Origin: Candidatus Calescibacteriota bacterium
GTDB lineage: Bacteria > CAIJMQ01 > JAADFP01
DNA: 33,742 nt
Assembly (NCBI GenBank): GCA_021162785.1
Contig: JAGGYA010000009.1
Location: forward strand, 1-33,742
Reading direction: 5' to 3'
Below, in pieces: positions 23,797 through 31,209 of the stretch (positions within the stretch are counted from its first letter, which is position 1; the number at the start of each line of letters is the position of its first letter). Under the pieces are notes generated by a model. It was not told the DNA's origin and did no database searches. It saw only the letters and a list, made by a program, of their open reading frames with translations. Position numbers and translations under genes: made by a program.

Positions 23797-25095
23797 ATGC
23801 CAAAAATGGAAAGATTGATAGAAAGAGACCTTTTCCCGGAGATTTTTCATCATCTTTTTCAGCCCGAAATAACCCTCCTTGTAGGAGCAAGACAGGTGGG
23901 AAAAACCGTTCTTTTAAGAATGTTAAAGGATGCCTTAATAAAAAAAGGAATTCCAGAAACCAACCTCCTTTACTTCAACCTGGATATAATCTCAGACTGG
24001 GAATTTTTTCAGGATCAACGGAAATTCATCCAATTCCTGCAAGAGCGTTCCAGCAAAGGGAAAATCTTTGTATTCGTGGATGAAGCCCAACGAGTCCCTG
24101 ACAGCGCGAGATTTTTCAAAGGAGTTTATGATTCCAATCTTAATGTTAAACTTGTCCTTACAGGTTCAGCCTCCTTAGAATTAAAAACCAGATTCAAAGA
24201 ATCCTTAACCGGAAGAAAAAGAATTTTCCATCTTCACTCCTTCTCTTTTAAAGAATATCTCAAAGCAAAAGACCCTACCCTGATCGAAACATTAGACTCT
24301 TCTTCTCCCTCCTCACTTACCCAGAAAAAATTCCTCACCCTATTAGAAGAATACTGTAGATGGGGTGGCTACCCCCGAGTAGTATTCTCTGAAGATTCTG
24401 AAGAAAAAATCCATCTACTCACCGAAATATATACAAGTTACATTGATAAAGACATTGTAGGATTTCTTCAGATAAAAAACAGATTAGCATTCTCCCGATT
24501 AGTCAAATTACTCTCTGCACAAATTGGTCAACTCGTTAATATTACTGAACTCTCCAGTTCTTTAAACCTTGACAGGGGAACCGTAGAAAGATACCTTCAC
24601 GCACTTCAAGAAACTTACATCATCACACCCCTCTATCCTTACTTCAGCAACCCTCGGCAAGAAATAGTCAAACAATACAAAATATATTTCAATGACATGG
24701 GATTAAGAAATTATGCCCTGGAGAATTCCTCTCCTTTCCCTGAAAGATTTGATAAGGGGCAGGTATTAGAAAACACAGTTTTCAGAGAAATACTACTTTC
24801 CCTTACCCATTTTCAAAAAATCAGATTCTGGAAGACCAAAGCAGGAGCAGAAGTAGACTTTCTGCTTATCCAGGGTGAGGAAATACTCCCCATAGAAGTT
24901 AAAACCACTCTCAAAAAACCTCAAATATCCAAAAGTCTACGCAATTTCATCCAGAAATATTCACCTCCCGAAGCCTGGATGGTAAATCTCACAATTACCC
25001 ACGAAAAAATAACAATAGACCAAACTGAGATCCTCTTCCTTCACCCTTACCAGCTTTCGCCCTTTCTGAAGTCAAGGAGAAAAAAATACCCATAA
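23797..25095 (+). CDS. AAA ATPase with C-terminal DUF4143 nuclease-like domain
   Basis: A 432-aa ATPase. Walker A GARQVGKT is at 30-37, Walker B FVFVDEA at 91-97, and LVLTGSASLEL follows as the sensor region. LTGRKRIFHLHSFSFKEYL is the typical AAA_14 motif. The C-terminal DUF4143 part has VENTVFREI, FWKTKAGAEVDFLL and ILPIEVK, a PD-(D/E)XK-like core. A middle HTH-like segment (NITELSSSLNLDRGTVERYLHAL) suggests DNA binding. Such proteins are common in bacteria and archaea and their function is not settled. The ATG lies next to the promoter, so there is no ribosome-binding site. Vestiges of a second copy of its start lie at 29770-29840. Confidence 0.9.
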   Translation: MPKMERLIERDLFPEIFHHLFQPEITLLVGARQVGKTVLLRMLKDALIKKGIPETNLLYFNLDIISDWEFFQDQRKFIQFLQERSSKGKIFVFVDEAQRVPDSARFFKGVYDSNLNVKLVLTGSASLELKTRFKESLTGRKRIFHLHSFSFKEYLKAKDPTLIETLDSSSPSSLTQKKFLTLLEEYCRWGGYPRVVFSEDSEEKIHLLTEIYTSYIDKDIVGFLQIKNRLAFSRLVKLLSAQIGQLVNITELSSSLNLDRGTVERYLHALQETYIITPLYPYFSNPRQEIVKQYKIYFNDMGLRNYALENSSPFPERFDKGQVLENTVFREILLSLTHFQKIRFWKTKAGAEVDFLLIQGEEILPIEVKTTLKKPQISKSLRNFIQKYSPPEAWMVNLTITHEKITIDQTEILFLHPYQLSPFLKSRRKKYP

Positions 25096-25128
25096 AGAAA
25101 GAGAAGAGAAACCCTGCAATACCCTTCT

Positions 25129-25449
25129 CTAAAATCCTTGACCCCTATAAGCGACATCCCCTACTAAGGGTAAATTTTTTACTAAAAGAGCCACTTGCAA
25201 CTCTGGCCTTCTGGGAGCTTCACGGAAAATTATGACGGAAGGAACTCTCTCTTTCTGAAATGCTAAGATAGTGCCAAAATCTGTATCCGCAGATATCAAA
25301 ATCCTTTCTTCTTTTTTAGCCAATTCCAGAATCTCTTCGTCTGAAGCCCTCTGCATTCCGTAATCTCGAATATGTTTGGCATCATAACCTTTTTCGAGTA
25401 ATCTTTTGGCAACTTGGGGAGAAAGAGCATTGTCAATGAGAAACTTCAT
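25129..25449 (-). CDS. DUF5615 PIN-like toxin
   Basis: A 106-aa PIN-like protein: KFLIDNALSPQVAKRLLEKGYDAKHIRDYGM, then EEILELAKKEERILISADTDFG. The Asp residues in LIDN and SADTDFG are the presumed metal-binding acids. DUF5615 genes are usually paired with a DUF433 antitoxin directly upstream, as here. The ATG at 25449 overlaps the stop of that gene (ATGA). The toxin appears intact while its antitoxin has a nonsense codon, which is unusual. Confidence 0.88.
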   Translation of the reverse strand: MKFLIDNALSPQVAKRLLEKGYDAKHIRDYGMQRASDEEILELAKKEERILISADTDFGTILAFQKERVPSVIIFREAPRRPELQVALLVKNLPLVGDVAYRGQGF

Positions 25450-25676
25450 CCTGACTTTATCAAGGGAATCTCTCGCTCCTTCACTACCTCTGCTGCATAA
25501 AGGAGAGCCTCTTTGATATCCTCAGGTTCCAGGTCAGGATATGCTTCAAGAATCTCCTATACCTTCATTCCTTCTGCCACCATGCCTACGATTGTAGCTA
25601 CCGGTATTCTTAAACCCCGGATACAGGGAACTCCTCCCATTTGCTTAGGATTTGTAGTAATACGGGTAAATTTCAT
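25446..25676 (-). pseudogene. DUF433 antitoxin with an in-frame TAG
   Basis: The frame reads MKFTRITTNPKQMGGVPCIRGLRIPVATIVGMV, then a TAG at codon 40 (25557-25559), then EILEAYPDLEPEDIKEALLYAAEVV to the stop. All of it matches DUF433 (GVPCIRGLRIPV, EILEAYPDL), so one base changed a sense codon, probably GAG or AAG, to TAG. Without suppression only the first 39 residues are made. GAGGTG precedes the ATG. TAG reassignment is unlikely because pabC ends with TAG. A sequencing error is possible. Confidence 0.75.
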
Positions 25677-25692
25677 CTTTTTCACCTCGTAA

Positions 25693-25703
25693 GGTATTAT
25701 ACC
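25693..25703 (-). promoter_or_regulatory. -10 within a GGTATTATACC palindrome
   Basis: On the minus strand TATAAT (25696-25701) lies inside the perfect palindrome GGTATAATACC, 17 bp before the DUF433 start codon. It is probably the antitoxin promoter with an autorepressor site. The -35 is weak. The half-site GGTAT is shared with the operator at 22924-22947. Confidence 0.5.
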
Positions 25704-25750
25704 ATTTTTGATTACCTCCCAATCCTTCTTTCTTAAAGGCTATTCTCACC

Positions 25751-25780
25751 TTGACCCACCCTCGCAAAATCCCCTATAAT
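25751..25780 (+). promoter_or_regulatory. Strong promoter for a leaderless nuclease-like gene
   Basis: TTGACC (25751-25756), an 18-bp spacer and TATAAT (25775-25780). Transcription should start about 25786-25788, at the ATG at 25788. The earlier ATG at 25779 overlaps the -10 and cannot be in the mRNA. Confidence 0.65.
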
Positions 25781-25787
25781 GAAAAAA

Positions 25788-26741
25788 ATGAAACTCCTCC
25801 TCAAAGACGGGATAAAATATCTCCCCTACAACTACTCATCTGAAGATGAACTTATTAACTTCATCCTTGAACACCCCGAAGAAATTTTTGGAGAAGATAC
25901 TATCTTTTTCCCTGGCAAGAAAATTAAGGCAAAATCAGGAATAGGTGCAATTCCCGATGGCTTCCTTCTGTCTTTAAAAGATAAAAAATGGTATATATTT
26001 GAAGCGGAACTAAGCACACATCCACTCGATAAACATATAATCCCGCAAATTATTAACTTTACAGCTGCTCTTTCCTCCGAGTCTACCCGGAATAAACTCT
26101 CAGAGTTTTTCTTTCAGGAGATCCAGAAAAATCCAGACCTGAGAATTAAATTTGAAAAACTTGGTATTACTCAGGAGAAATTTAAATTCATTGCAGATTT
26201 TCTAAAACAACCACCCAAAATTTTAATTGTTATAGACCAAATCACACCACATCTGGAAGAAATCATAAAAAAACTACCATTCCCGTGCGAAGTTCGGGAA
26301 TTTAAAACCTTCCATCGTGAAAATACCGGCCCTGAAGTCCACATCCATTTGGTTGATACTCTTTATGAAATTGAAGGAGTGAAAGAACAACCATCTCCTC
26401 CTTTGCCCTTTACCTCCCCTAAGGTGGAAATTACTGTAACATCTCCAAGTTTTAGGAAATACGGATATATTCCCGTGAGTAAACAAGTAAGAAGTTTCTT
26501 CCCGGGTTATAAAATTCCTTTTGTTCTTGAGACAGATATAGGGGTACTTAAAGCCTGGGTAACTGGTGCACCCAAGGGAACTAAAATTGGAGACCCAAAC
26601 AAAGGCCAGGTTATAATGGGAGGTCTAAAAAATTGGTACCGCGCTCATCCAGAAGTTACCATAGGCACAAAACTCATAATCACTGAAATCAAACCCAAGG
26701 AAAGATACAGGTTAGAAGTGGGCCGGGAAGAAAAAGGGTGA
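25788..26741 (+). CDS. Two-domain PD-(D/E)XK-like protein
   Basis: A 317-aa protein. Residues 45-90 hold GIGAIPDGFLLSL, then KWYIFEAELSTHPLDKHIIPQI, the PD...ExE pattern (D57, E72, E74) of PD-(D/E)XK-like nucleases; helices follow to about 200. The C-terminal 95 residues (YIPVSKQVRSFFPGYKIPFVLETDIG to the end) form a separate, beta-rich domain with GTKIGDP and GGLKNWYRAHP that I do not recognise; it could be a DNA-binding module. The start at 25788 is deduced from the promoter. It might be an orphan restriction-like enzyme; the recognised target is unknown. Confidence 0.6.
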   Translation: MKLLLKDGIKYLPYNYSSEDELINFILEHPEEIFGEDTIFFPGKKIKAKSGIGAIPDGFLLSLKDKKWYIFEAELSTHPLDKHIIPQIINFTAALSSESTRNKLSEFFFQEIQKNPDLRIKFEKLGITQEKFKFIADFLKQPPKILIVIDQITPHLEEIIKKLPFPCEVREFKTFHRENTGPEVHIHLVDTLYEIEGVKEQPSPPLPFTSPKVEITVTSPSFRKYGYIPVSKQVRSFFPGYKIPFVLETDIGVLKAWVTGAPKGTKIGDPNKGQVIMGGLKNWYRAHPEVTIGTKLIITEIKPKERYRLEVGREEKG

Positions 26742-26768
26742 GGAATTAATGTAAAAAGGGGTGTAAAG

Positions 26769-26918
26769 TGACAGGCGGAGTCTGTAAAAGAGTTACCAAG
26801 CATTCTCATTTATGCAGCATGGAATTCAATAGCTTGGGAAAGACCCTGGAGAAGTTTTGAGAAACTGGGTGTGACCGTAAAAAAAAGAATGGGTGAACCT
26901 CCCATAAGATTGTATTGA
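26769..26918 (+). pseudogene. Short coding remnant
   Basis: An open frame after a stop, without a start codon, encodes LPSILIYAAWNSIAWERPWR, then GVTVKKRMGEPPIRLY and a TGA. Composition is protein-like but the family is unknown. It is probably the tail of a deleted gene. The rest of 26919-27107 holds the putative terminator and promoter below. Confidence 0.3.
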
Positions 26919-26974
26919 AGGGGTCTTTTAAATCAAAATTAACTCCTCAAATATTAATTAATTACTTTATCAAC

Positions 26975-27012
26975 CTTCCGGCTCTTGTCACAAGAAGGCA
27001 GGAAGACTTTTT
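26975..27012 (+). terminator. Possible intrinsic terminator
   Basis: CTTCC (26975-26979) and GGAAG (27001-27005) flank an inner stem TCTTGT/ACAAGA with a 1-nt loop, followed by TTTTT at 27008-27012. The stem has an internal bulge. It could end transcription of the PD-(D/E)XK-like gene. Confidence 0.35.
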
Positions 27013-27038
27013 AAACAATATTGTAATTTTTTGTTTTA

Positions 27039-27068
27039 TTGAAAATAAAAAATCTGGAGGTTTATAAT
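27039..27068 (+). promoter_or_regulatory. Promoter for the GHKL-ATPase gene pair
   Basis: TTGAAA (27039-27044), an 18-bp spacer and TATAAT (27063-27068). Expected start near 27075, giving a leader of about 33 nt before the GTG at 27108. Confidence 0.55.
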
Positions 27069-27107
27069 TAGTAAAGAAGAGGAAATATTCATTTAAGAGA
27101 AAAAGAG

Positions 27108-27740
27108 GTGGAGAAAGAGAATAAAAGCAGGAAAGTTTCACAGATTAAAGATTACTCAAAATTCAATATTGATGAATTATTCATTTATGCACTCTACCAT
27201 CTCATCCAGCGGAAGAAAAATTGGTCAATAGAGGACTTAATAGCAGAATGTTTTCAGTTGTTCCCCAAGAAATTTGGAATGCATCTTTACCCTCAATGGC
27301 CCGATTCCCGTCGAGTCGAAAAAAGTTGGAGAAGGTGTAGAAGCGACAAAAAGTGGTTAATTGGGAAGCCCGGTAGTGGCTTTAAATTGACTCCGATAGG
27401 TGAAAAAATCGCAAGAGAGATAGAAAGGAAACTTTTCCAACATAAGAAAGTCGCAAAGAAAGAAAGTTACAGGCGACCAAGAGATAGAGAAGATGCATTA
27501 ATAAAACACATTCGCCAAAATCCAGTTTTTAAGAGATATCAAGAGAACCCTAAAGAATTCACCCTTAATGAGATGGAATTTAGATTCCTTTTAAATACAA
27601 CAATGGAGACACCTCCGGAAGTAGTTAAAGAAAATTTTCAATATTGTTTGGGAATTGCAAAAACTGTAGAGGATCGGGAAGTAGAAACGTTCTTAATAAG
27701 GTGTGGAGAGTTTATGAAGGAGGTGATAAAGGGTGAGTGA
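27108..27740 (+). CDS. Partner protein of GHKL ATPase, 210 aa
   Basis: I do not recognise this 210-aa soluble protein. Residues 20-95 contain a winged-helix-like pattern (INDELFIYALYHLIQ-type helix, WSIEDLIAECFQLFP, KSWRRCRSDKKWLIGKPGSGFKLTPIGEKIAREIE), which ends like a classical wHTH wing. A basic linker follows (KKVAKKESYRRPRD), then a helical C-terminal domain. It could bind DNA and regulate or target the ATPase. It starts with GTG at 27108; the promoter is at 27039-27068. It overlaps the ATPase gene by 8 bp, with GGAGGTGAT for the latter in its end, so the two proteins very likely act together. Confidence 0.65.
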   Translation: MEKENKSRKVSQIKDYSKFNIDELFIYALYHLIQRKKNWSIEDLIAECFQLFPKKFGMHLYPQWPDSRRVEKSWRRCRSDKKWLIGKPGSGFKLTPIGEKIAREIERKLFQHKKVAKKESYRRPRDREDALIKHIRQNPVFKRYQENPKEFTLNEMEFRFLLNTTMETPPEVVKENFQYCLGIAKTVEDREVETFLIRCGEFMKEVIKGE

Positions 27741-29616
27741 ATTCTCTTTGCCTCCTGAGGGTCATGAAGGAAAGTTGGAGGTGGTTCATCGGGTAATCAA
27801 GCATTCTGCAGACCTAACTATAAGATCACCTCTTGAAGCAATTGTGGAACTCGTAACCAATAGTGATGACAGTTATAAGAGGTTAGAAGCAAAAGGTATA
27901 AAGGTTAAGGGAGATATACACATTAGGATTAGAAGAAAAAAGAATGGAAAATGTGAATTCATACAAGTAATAGATCATGCAGAAGGAATGGATTCCTCCA
28001 CCCTTTATCGAGCCTTGAGATTTGGTGGCGCAACGAGTGGATTATTAGAAGGACAGAGTGTGAGAGGATTCTTTGGCCGAGGCCTTAAAGAAGCTATTAT
28101 TGGGCTGGGTAAAGGGACAATTGCAACTTACAAAGATGGAAAAGAATCCGCCGTAGAAATCTGGTGGGAGAAAGGAGAAGCAAAATTTAAAGTCCTTACT
28201 CGTGAAAGACCTACAAATATGCCAAATGGTACATCCGTATTCATTGAAGTTCATAAAGAGGTATCGCTCCCTACCTTTAAAACTCTGCGACGGATGATCG
28301 AAAACCATTATTCTTTACGAAAAATCTGTGAAAATCCTCACAGAAAAGTTAAGTTTACAATGGAGGGATTTGGAGCACTGAAAGCTCGAAGTGGAGAAGG
28401 TGGAAGGACCGAATTTCTCTCTTTTATACCACCTTCAAGCGTATTAAAAAAGGCGGGAAAATTTACACTTTCAAAGGCTGGAGAAATTACTATAAAAATT
28501 TATGAATCAAAGGAAAAGCTGAATTTCTCTCCATCTGACCCTTCTTCTTTAGCAGGGATTGTTATTACTACGGAAGGAATCCCCTTGGATTTGCAACTGT
28601 TTGGATTCGACAGTGATGAAACTGCTTATTATTTTTGGGGAGAACTCGATTGGCCCTTATTGGGAGAATTACTTAGGCAGGATGATCCCTCTCTTTTGAA
28701 CCCACATCGTTGTGGAATCAATTGGCGACATCAAATATGTCAGGAAGTTTATCAGGCGGTTCACACAATATTGAAAAAATTAGTGGAAGCCAAAAGTAAA
28801 GAATTAGAAGCAAAAGAGGAAATATCTCCTGCTCATCAACAAAAGATACACAAAATCTGTAGAATGTTAAACAAACTTGCAAGAAAAGAGCTTTCGATAT
28901 CTGAAGAAGGAGATTCATTAAAGGAGGAAGAGGAGGCAAGTATTGAAAGCCTTACTATTCGCCCCGAAATCGGATATGGGAGACCAAGTGTACCCCGCCA
29001 ATTTACAGTATATCTTCCAAAAGAAATTTGTAAAGGAAAGAATCCTCCTATCGTAAAGATTGAAGTAGATTCTCAAGATAATGTCATAGTCAAACCCAAG
29101 TCTGTAACTTTGTATACCCATCCTAAATATGTGTCCTTGTTGTACGGAAGTTTCGAAGTGACTGGTTTTCACGAAGGGGACGAAGCCTATGTTTACGCAA
29201 AATGGAAAAATCTCGAGGATATGGCCCATTTTCTGGTTAAAAAATCCGAAAGTAGCAGGAAAAGAGGTAAATTAAGCGGAATACGGAAGGGGTTGTTTAA
29301 AAACATTACTCGTGATTACACTCCTAATCCACAGCAGAGAGTGGGGTTAGTGGATGGTGAAATCAAGATATATATGAATTTCCCGTGTATAAAGAATTAC
29401 TTGGGACCCAAGTTAGAAAAAATAGAAGAACCACGTGGAAGCGTACTCTTTGCTGAATTAATTTGTGAAGCCTTTTGCAAATTTATCGCACGTAGGCGTT
29501 TAGATCTGGGTTTGGAACCCTCAGGTCCATCCCCTATAGATGCATTCAACAGTGTTTATAACCGCCTTTTGAGAAATTATTACAGTGTAATCCACCGCAC
29601 AGTAGTGTCTGGATGA
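27733..29616 (+). CDS. GHKL (Hsp90/MORC-like) ATPase
   Basis: A 627-aa protein with an N-terminal GHKL ATP-binding domain. N box: EAIVELVTNSDDS (E39, N43). G1: DHAEGMD (81-87). G2: VRGFFGRGLKEAI (110-122). G3: NGTSVFIEV near 165-175. That set is the mark of Hsp90, MutL, GyrB and MORC-type ATPases. The rest (about 250-627) has no family I know and ends with helices. In accessory DNA such ATPases are often antiviral. It starts with GTG at 27733, five bases after GGAGGTGAT, and overlaps the 210-aa gene. MutL and GyrB are excluded by the different C-terminal half. Confidence 0.8.
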   Translation: MSEFSLPPEGHEGKLEVVHRVIKHSADLTIRSPLEAIVELVTNSDDSYKRLEAKGIKVKGDIHIRIRRKKNGKCEFIQVIDHAEGMDSSTLYRALRFGGATSGLLEGQSVRGFFGRGLKEAIIGLGKGTIATYKDGKESAVEIWWEKGEAKFKVLTRERPTNMPNGTSVFIEVHKEVSLPTFKTLRRMIENHYSLRKICENPHRKVKFTMEGFGALKARSGEGGRTEFLSFIPPSSVLKKAGKFTLSKAGEITIKIYESKEKLNFSPSDPSSLAGIVITTEGIPLDLQLFGFDSDETAYYFWGELDWPLLGELLRQDDPSLLNPHRCGINWRHQICQEVYQAVHTILKKLVEAKSKELEAKEEISPAHQQKIHKICRMLNKLARKELSISEEGDSLKEEEEASIESLTIRPEIGYGRPSVPRQFTVYLPKEICKGKNPPIVKIEVDSQDNVIVKPKSVTLYTHPKYVSLLYGSFEVTGFHEGDEAYVYAKWKNLEDMAHFLVKKSESSRKRGKLSGIRKGLFKNITRDYTPNPQQRVGLVDGEIKIYMNFPCIKNYLGPKLEKIEEPRGSVLFAELICEAFCKFIARRRLDLGLEPSGPSPIDAFNSVYNRLLRNYYSVIHRTVVSG

Positions 29617-29624
29617 GATATTTT

Positions 29625-29661
29625 TTTCCGAAATTTCTTAAAGTGAAATTTTTTTCGGAAA
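29625..29661 (+). terminator. Possible terminator hairpin
   Basis: TTTCCGAAA (29625-29633) and TTTCGGAAA (29653-29661) pair perfectly over 9 bp around a 19-nt loop, just after the GHKL stop. No long T tract follows the second arm, so termination by it is uncertain. Confidence 0.4.
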
Positions 29662-29767
29662 GAGATATGGTTTTATTTATGTTTTTTCACTACGAACTTT
29701 TCCTTCTTCTCTAAACCCTTACCCTACTCTCGTAAACTCCCTTCTACTCTAAGTCCCCTATGGCTAC

Positions 29768-29840
29768 AGAAATAGTAATGCTAAAATTAGTATAGAGGTT
29801 AAAAATGGGAAGAGTGAGAGAGAATTTTTTTGGAATTTGA
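29768..29840 (+). pseudogene. Vestige of a second DUF4143 ATPase promoter and start
   Basis: AATAGTAATGCTAAAATTAGTATAG-type DNA here repeats the promoter/start region at 23771-23796 almost exactly, including TAATGCTAAAATTAGTATAG. The aligned start codon reads AGG instead of ATG. The next codons still align (AAA-ATG-GGA-AGA-GTG versus AAA-ATG-GAA-AGA-TTG) before similarity fades. The gene body is gone. Nothing else recognisable lies in 29662-29903. Confidence 0.5.
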
Positions 29841-29903
29841 AAGAGAAGCTTTGAGTGTAGAGCTAATAGAATTGAAAATTCGAAGGTTTAATTGTTATGG
29901 TAA

Positions 29904-30113
29904 TTGGAGACTATAGAGTCAGATTTGAAAGCGAAGAAGAAAATTTTTGAAATTATGAACTCTGTCATGGAAATTAAACCTTTGAGGAATTCTTCCTCAA
30001 TCCATAAAGACAACCCTAAAATAATAAGAGTGAACAGAGAGAAGCTAAATCATTATCCTCCCTATTTGGATAGCCTGGGAGAGAATTTTTCTGAATTAGG
30101 TGAAAAATTTTAA
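29904..30113 (+). CDS. Small hypothetical upstream of cyclase-like gene
   Basis: A 69-codon frame that begins at TTG 29904 (ATG at 29955 is an alternative) and ends one base before the next ATG. The N-terminus is a Lys-rich helix (DLKAKKKIFEIMNSVMEI). No family. The close spacing to the cyclase-like gene suggests co-translation, but the start is weak and it could be a leader region. Confidence 0.35.
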   Translation: METIESDLKAKKKIFEIMNSVMEIKPLRNSSSIHKDNPKIIRVNREKLNHYPPYLDSLGENFSELGEKF

Positions 30114-30114
30114 G

Positions 30115-30945
30115 ATGTTGAAAATGAGGGAAGATCTTTATATAGTGTGTTACTTGGACGTTTGGGGTTACCGGGGGATAGTCAAAAAAATTTCGGGTGA
30201 CAAAAAGATAATAAAAGAAGTTGGAGATATCTTTAGAGGCATTACTCGTATACTTAACCAGCTCAAGACAGTCTCTAAAGAAGGTAAATATTCGGAAACA
30301 GAGAAACAGCTTTTGCAAAAAATAAGATTTACTTTCTTCTCAGATTCTTTTCTTTTCGCTCTCCCCTTGTTTGGATTACGCTATCCTAATATGGAGATTT
30401 CCGAGAAGGAACAGATTCTGGAGTGTATCACTGCCTATCTTAGAATAATTTCTGCATTTTGTTGGATTTTTATGGGGAAATTATGTCTATTAAGAGGGGG
30501 AATAGCCGTAGGACAATATTATGAAAAAATTTTTAATTCACCCCCAGCGCTTTTCATTATAAGTGAAGCATGGATTGAGGCGGTGGAGTTAGAGAAAAAA
30601 GCGAACTTCCCGCGTATAGTTTTAGGAAATAGTGTAATTGAGTTCCTTAAAGAAATAAATGAAGGAACACTTCCGCCTTGTGTTAGTTGGTTCCTTTGTC
30701 GGTTAACTCCTTCTGATTATTATTTCTTGGATATTTATAAGGACTTTACCTTCCTGGAGAAAGAAAAAGCCTTTCAGATTCTGAAAGATATAAAAAGACT
30801 TATTGAAACTCTTCTCGAACACTACGCTAAGGACTTTGAGAAGTTAGGAAAATTGTACTGGTTTGCTAGATATCATAACCAAAAAGTTAAAGAAATAAAT
30901 TTTCCTGAATTGTGTATTCCTGGCTTTTATATACCCATCGAGTAA
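30115..30945 (+). CDS. Nucleotide cyclase-like (class III-like) protein
   Basis: A 276-aa protein whose motif order resembles class III nucleotidyl cyclases: YLDVWGYRGIV at 13-23 (D15, as the first metal Asp), FTFFSDSFLF at 72-81 (D77, as the second metal Asp), LLRGGIAVGQ at 125-134 (the R-x-GI...G strand), and EAVELEKKANFPRIV at 155-169, equivalent to the region after the fourth strand. The spacing and small size fit a single cyclase domain. Whether the active site is complete is unclear. If active it would make a cyclic nucleotide or a derivative, as in signalling defence systems. AGGTGA lies about 11 bases before the ATG. An in-frame GTG at 30100 is an alternative start. Confidence 0.55.
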   Translation: MLKMREDLYIVCYLDVWGYRGIVKKISGDKKIIKEVGDIFRGITRILNQLKTVSKEGKYSETEKQLLQKIRFTFFSDSFLFALPLFGLRYPNMEISEKEQILECITAYLRIISAFCWIFMGKLCLLRGGIAVGQYYEKIFNSPPALFIISEAWIEAVELEKKANFPRIVLGNSVIEFLKEINEGTLPPCVSWFLCRLTPSDYYFLDIYKDFTFLEKEKAFQILKDIKRLIETLLEHYAKDFEKLGKLYWFARYHNQKVKEINFPELCIPGFYIPIE

Positions 30946-31023
30946 GAAATCCAGAGTATAAAATAGGCTTGAGGATCTTTGCATGTGGGTGGCTTTTTAA
31001 GTTCTGCATGTTGAAGATTTTAT

Positions 31024-31185
31024 TCACTTCCTCAACTTCTCAATGATCAACTCATAAAGAGGCTTTCCTTCCTCAATTGCTTGAATTTTTAACTTTTTCC
31101 ACAGATCCTCAGGCATAGTGATTGTGGTTTTTATCATTTTTTCTTTCTTTTCTTCTTTGGTTTTTTCCTTCTTTTTTTCTTTCAT
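31024..31185 (-). CDS. Small ribbon-helix-helix (CopG/Arc-like) protein, 53 aa
   Basis: A 53-aa minus-strand gene. After a Lys/Glu-only stretch (residues 2-16) it has MIKTTITMPEDLWKKLKIQA, then EGKPLYELIIEKL: a ribbon strand and two helices typical of RHH DNA-binding proteins, often antitoxins or plasmid-type regulators. GGGGGTGA stands six bases before the ATG. No toxin is adjacent; downstream sequence has none. The stop is TGA at 31024-31026. It has an unusually long, G-poor (on the plus strand) upstream region. Confidence 0.65.
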   Translation of the reverse strand: MKEKKKEKTKEEKKEKMIKTTITMPEDLWKKLKIQAIEEGKPLYELIIEKLRK

Positions 31186-31209
31186 TTTTTCACCCCCTTA
31201 TTTTTCAGT

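Noticed and set aside
23641-25676. Amber (TAG) codon reassignment, suggested by two in-frame TAGs
   Set aside because: pabC ends at TAG with no sensible continuation and the VapC stub does not resume a PIN domain after its TAG. Nonsense mutation or decay is simpler.
25779-25787. ATG at 25779 as start of the PD-(D/E)XK-like gene
   Set aside because: It overlaps the -10 TATAAT at 25775-25780, so it should not be in the mRNA; the ATG at 25788 coincides with the expected transcript start.
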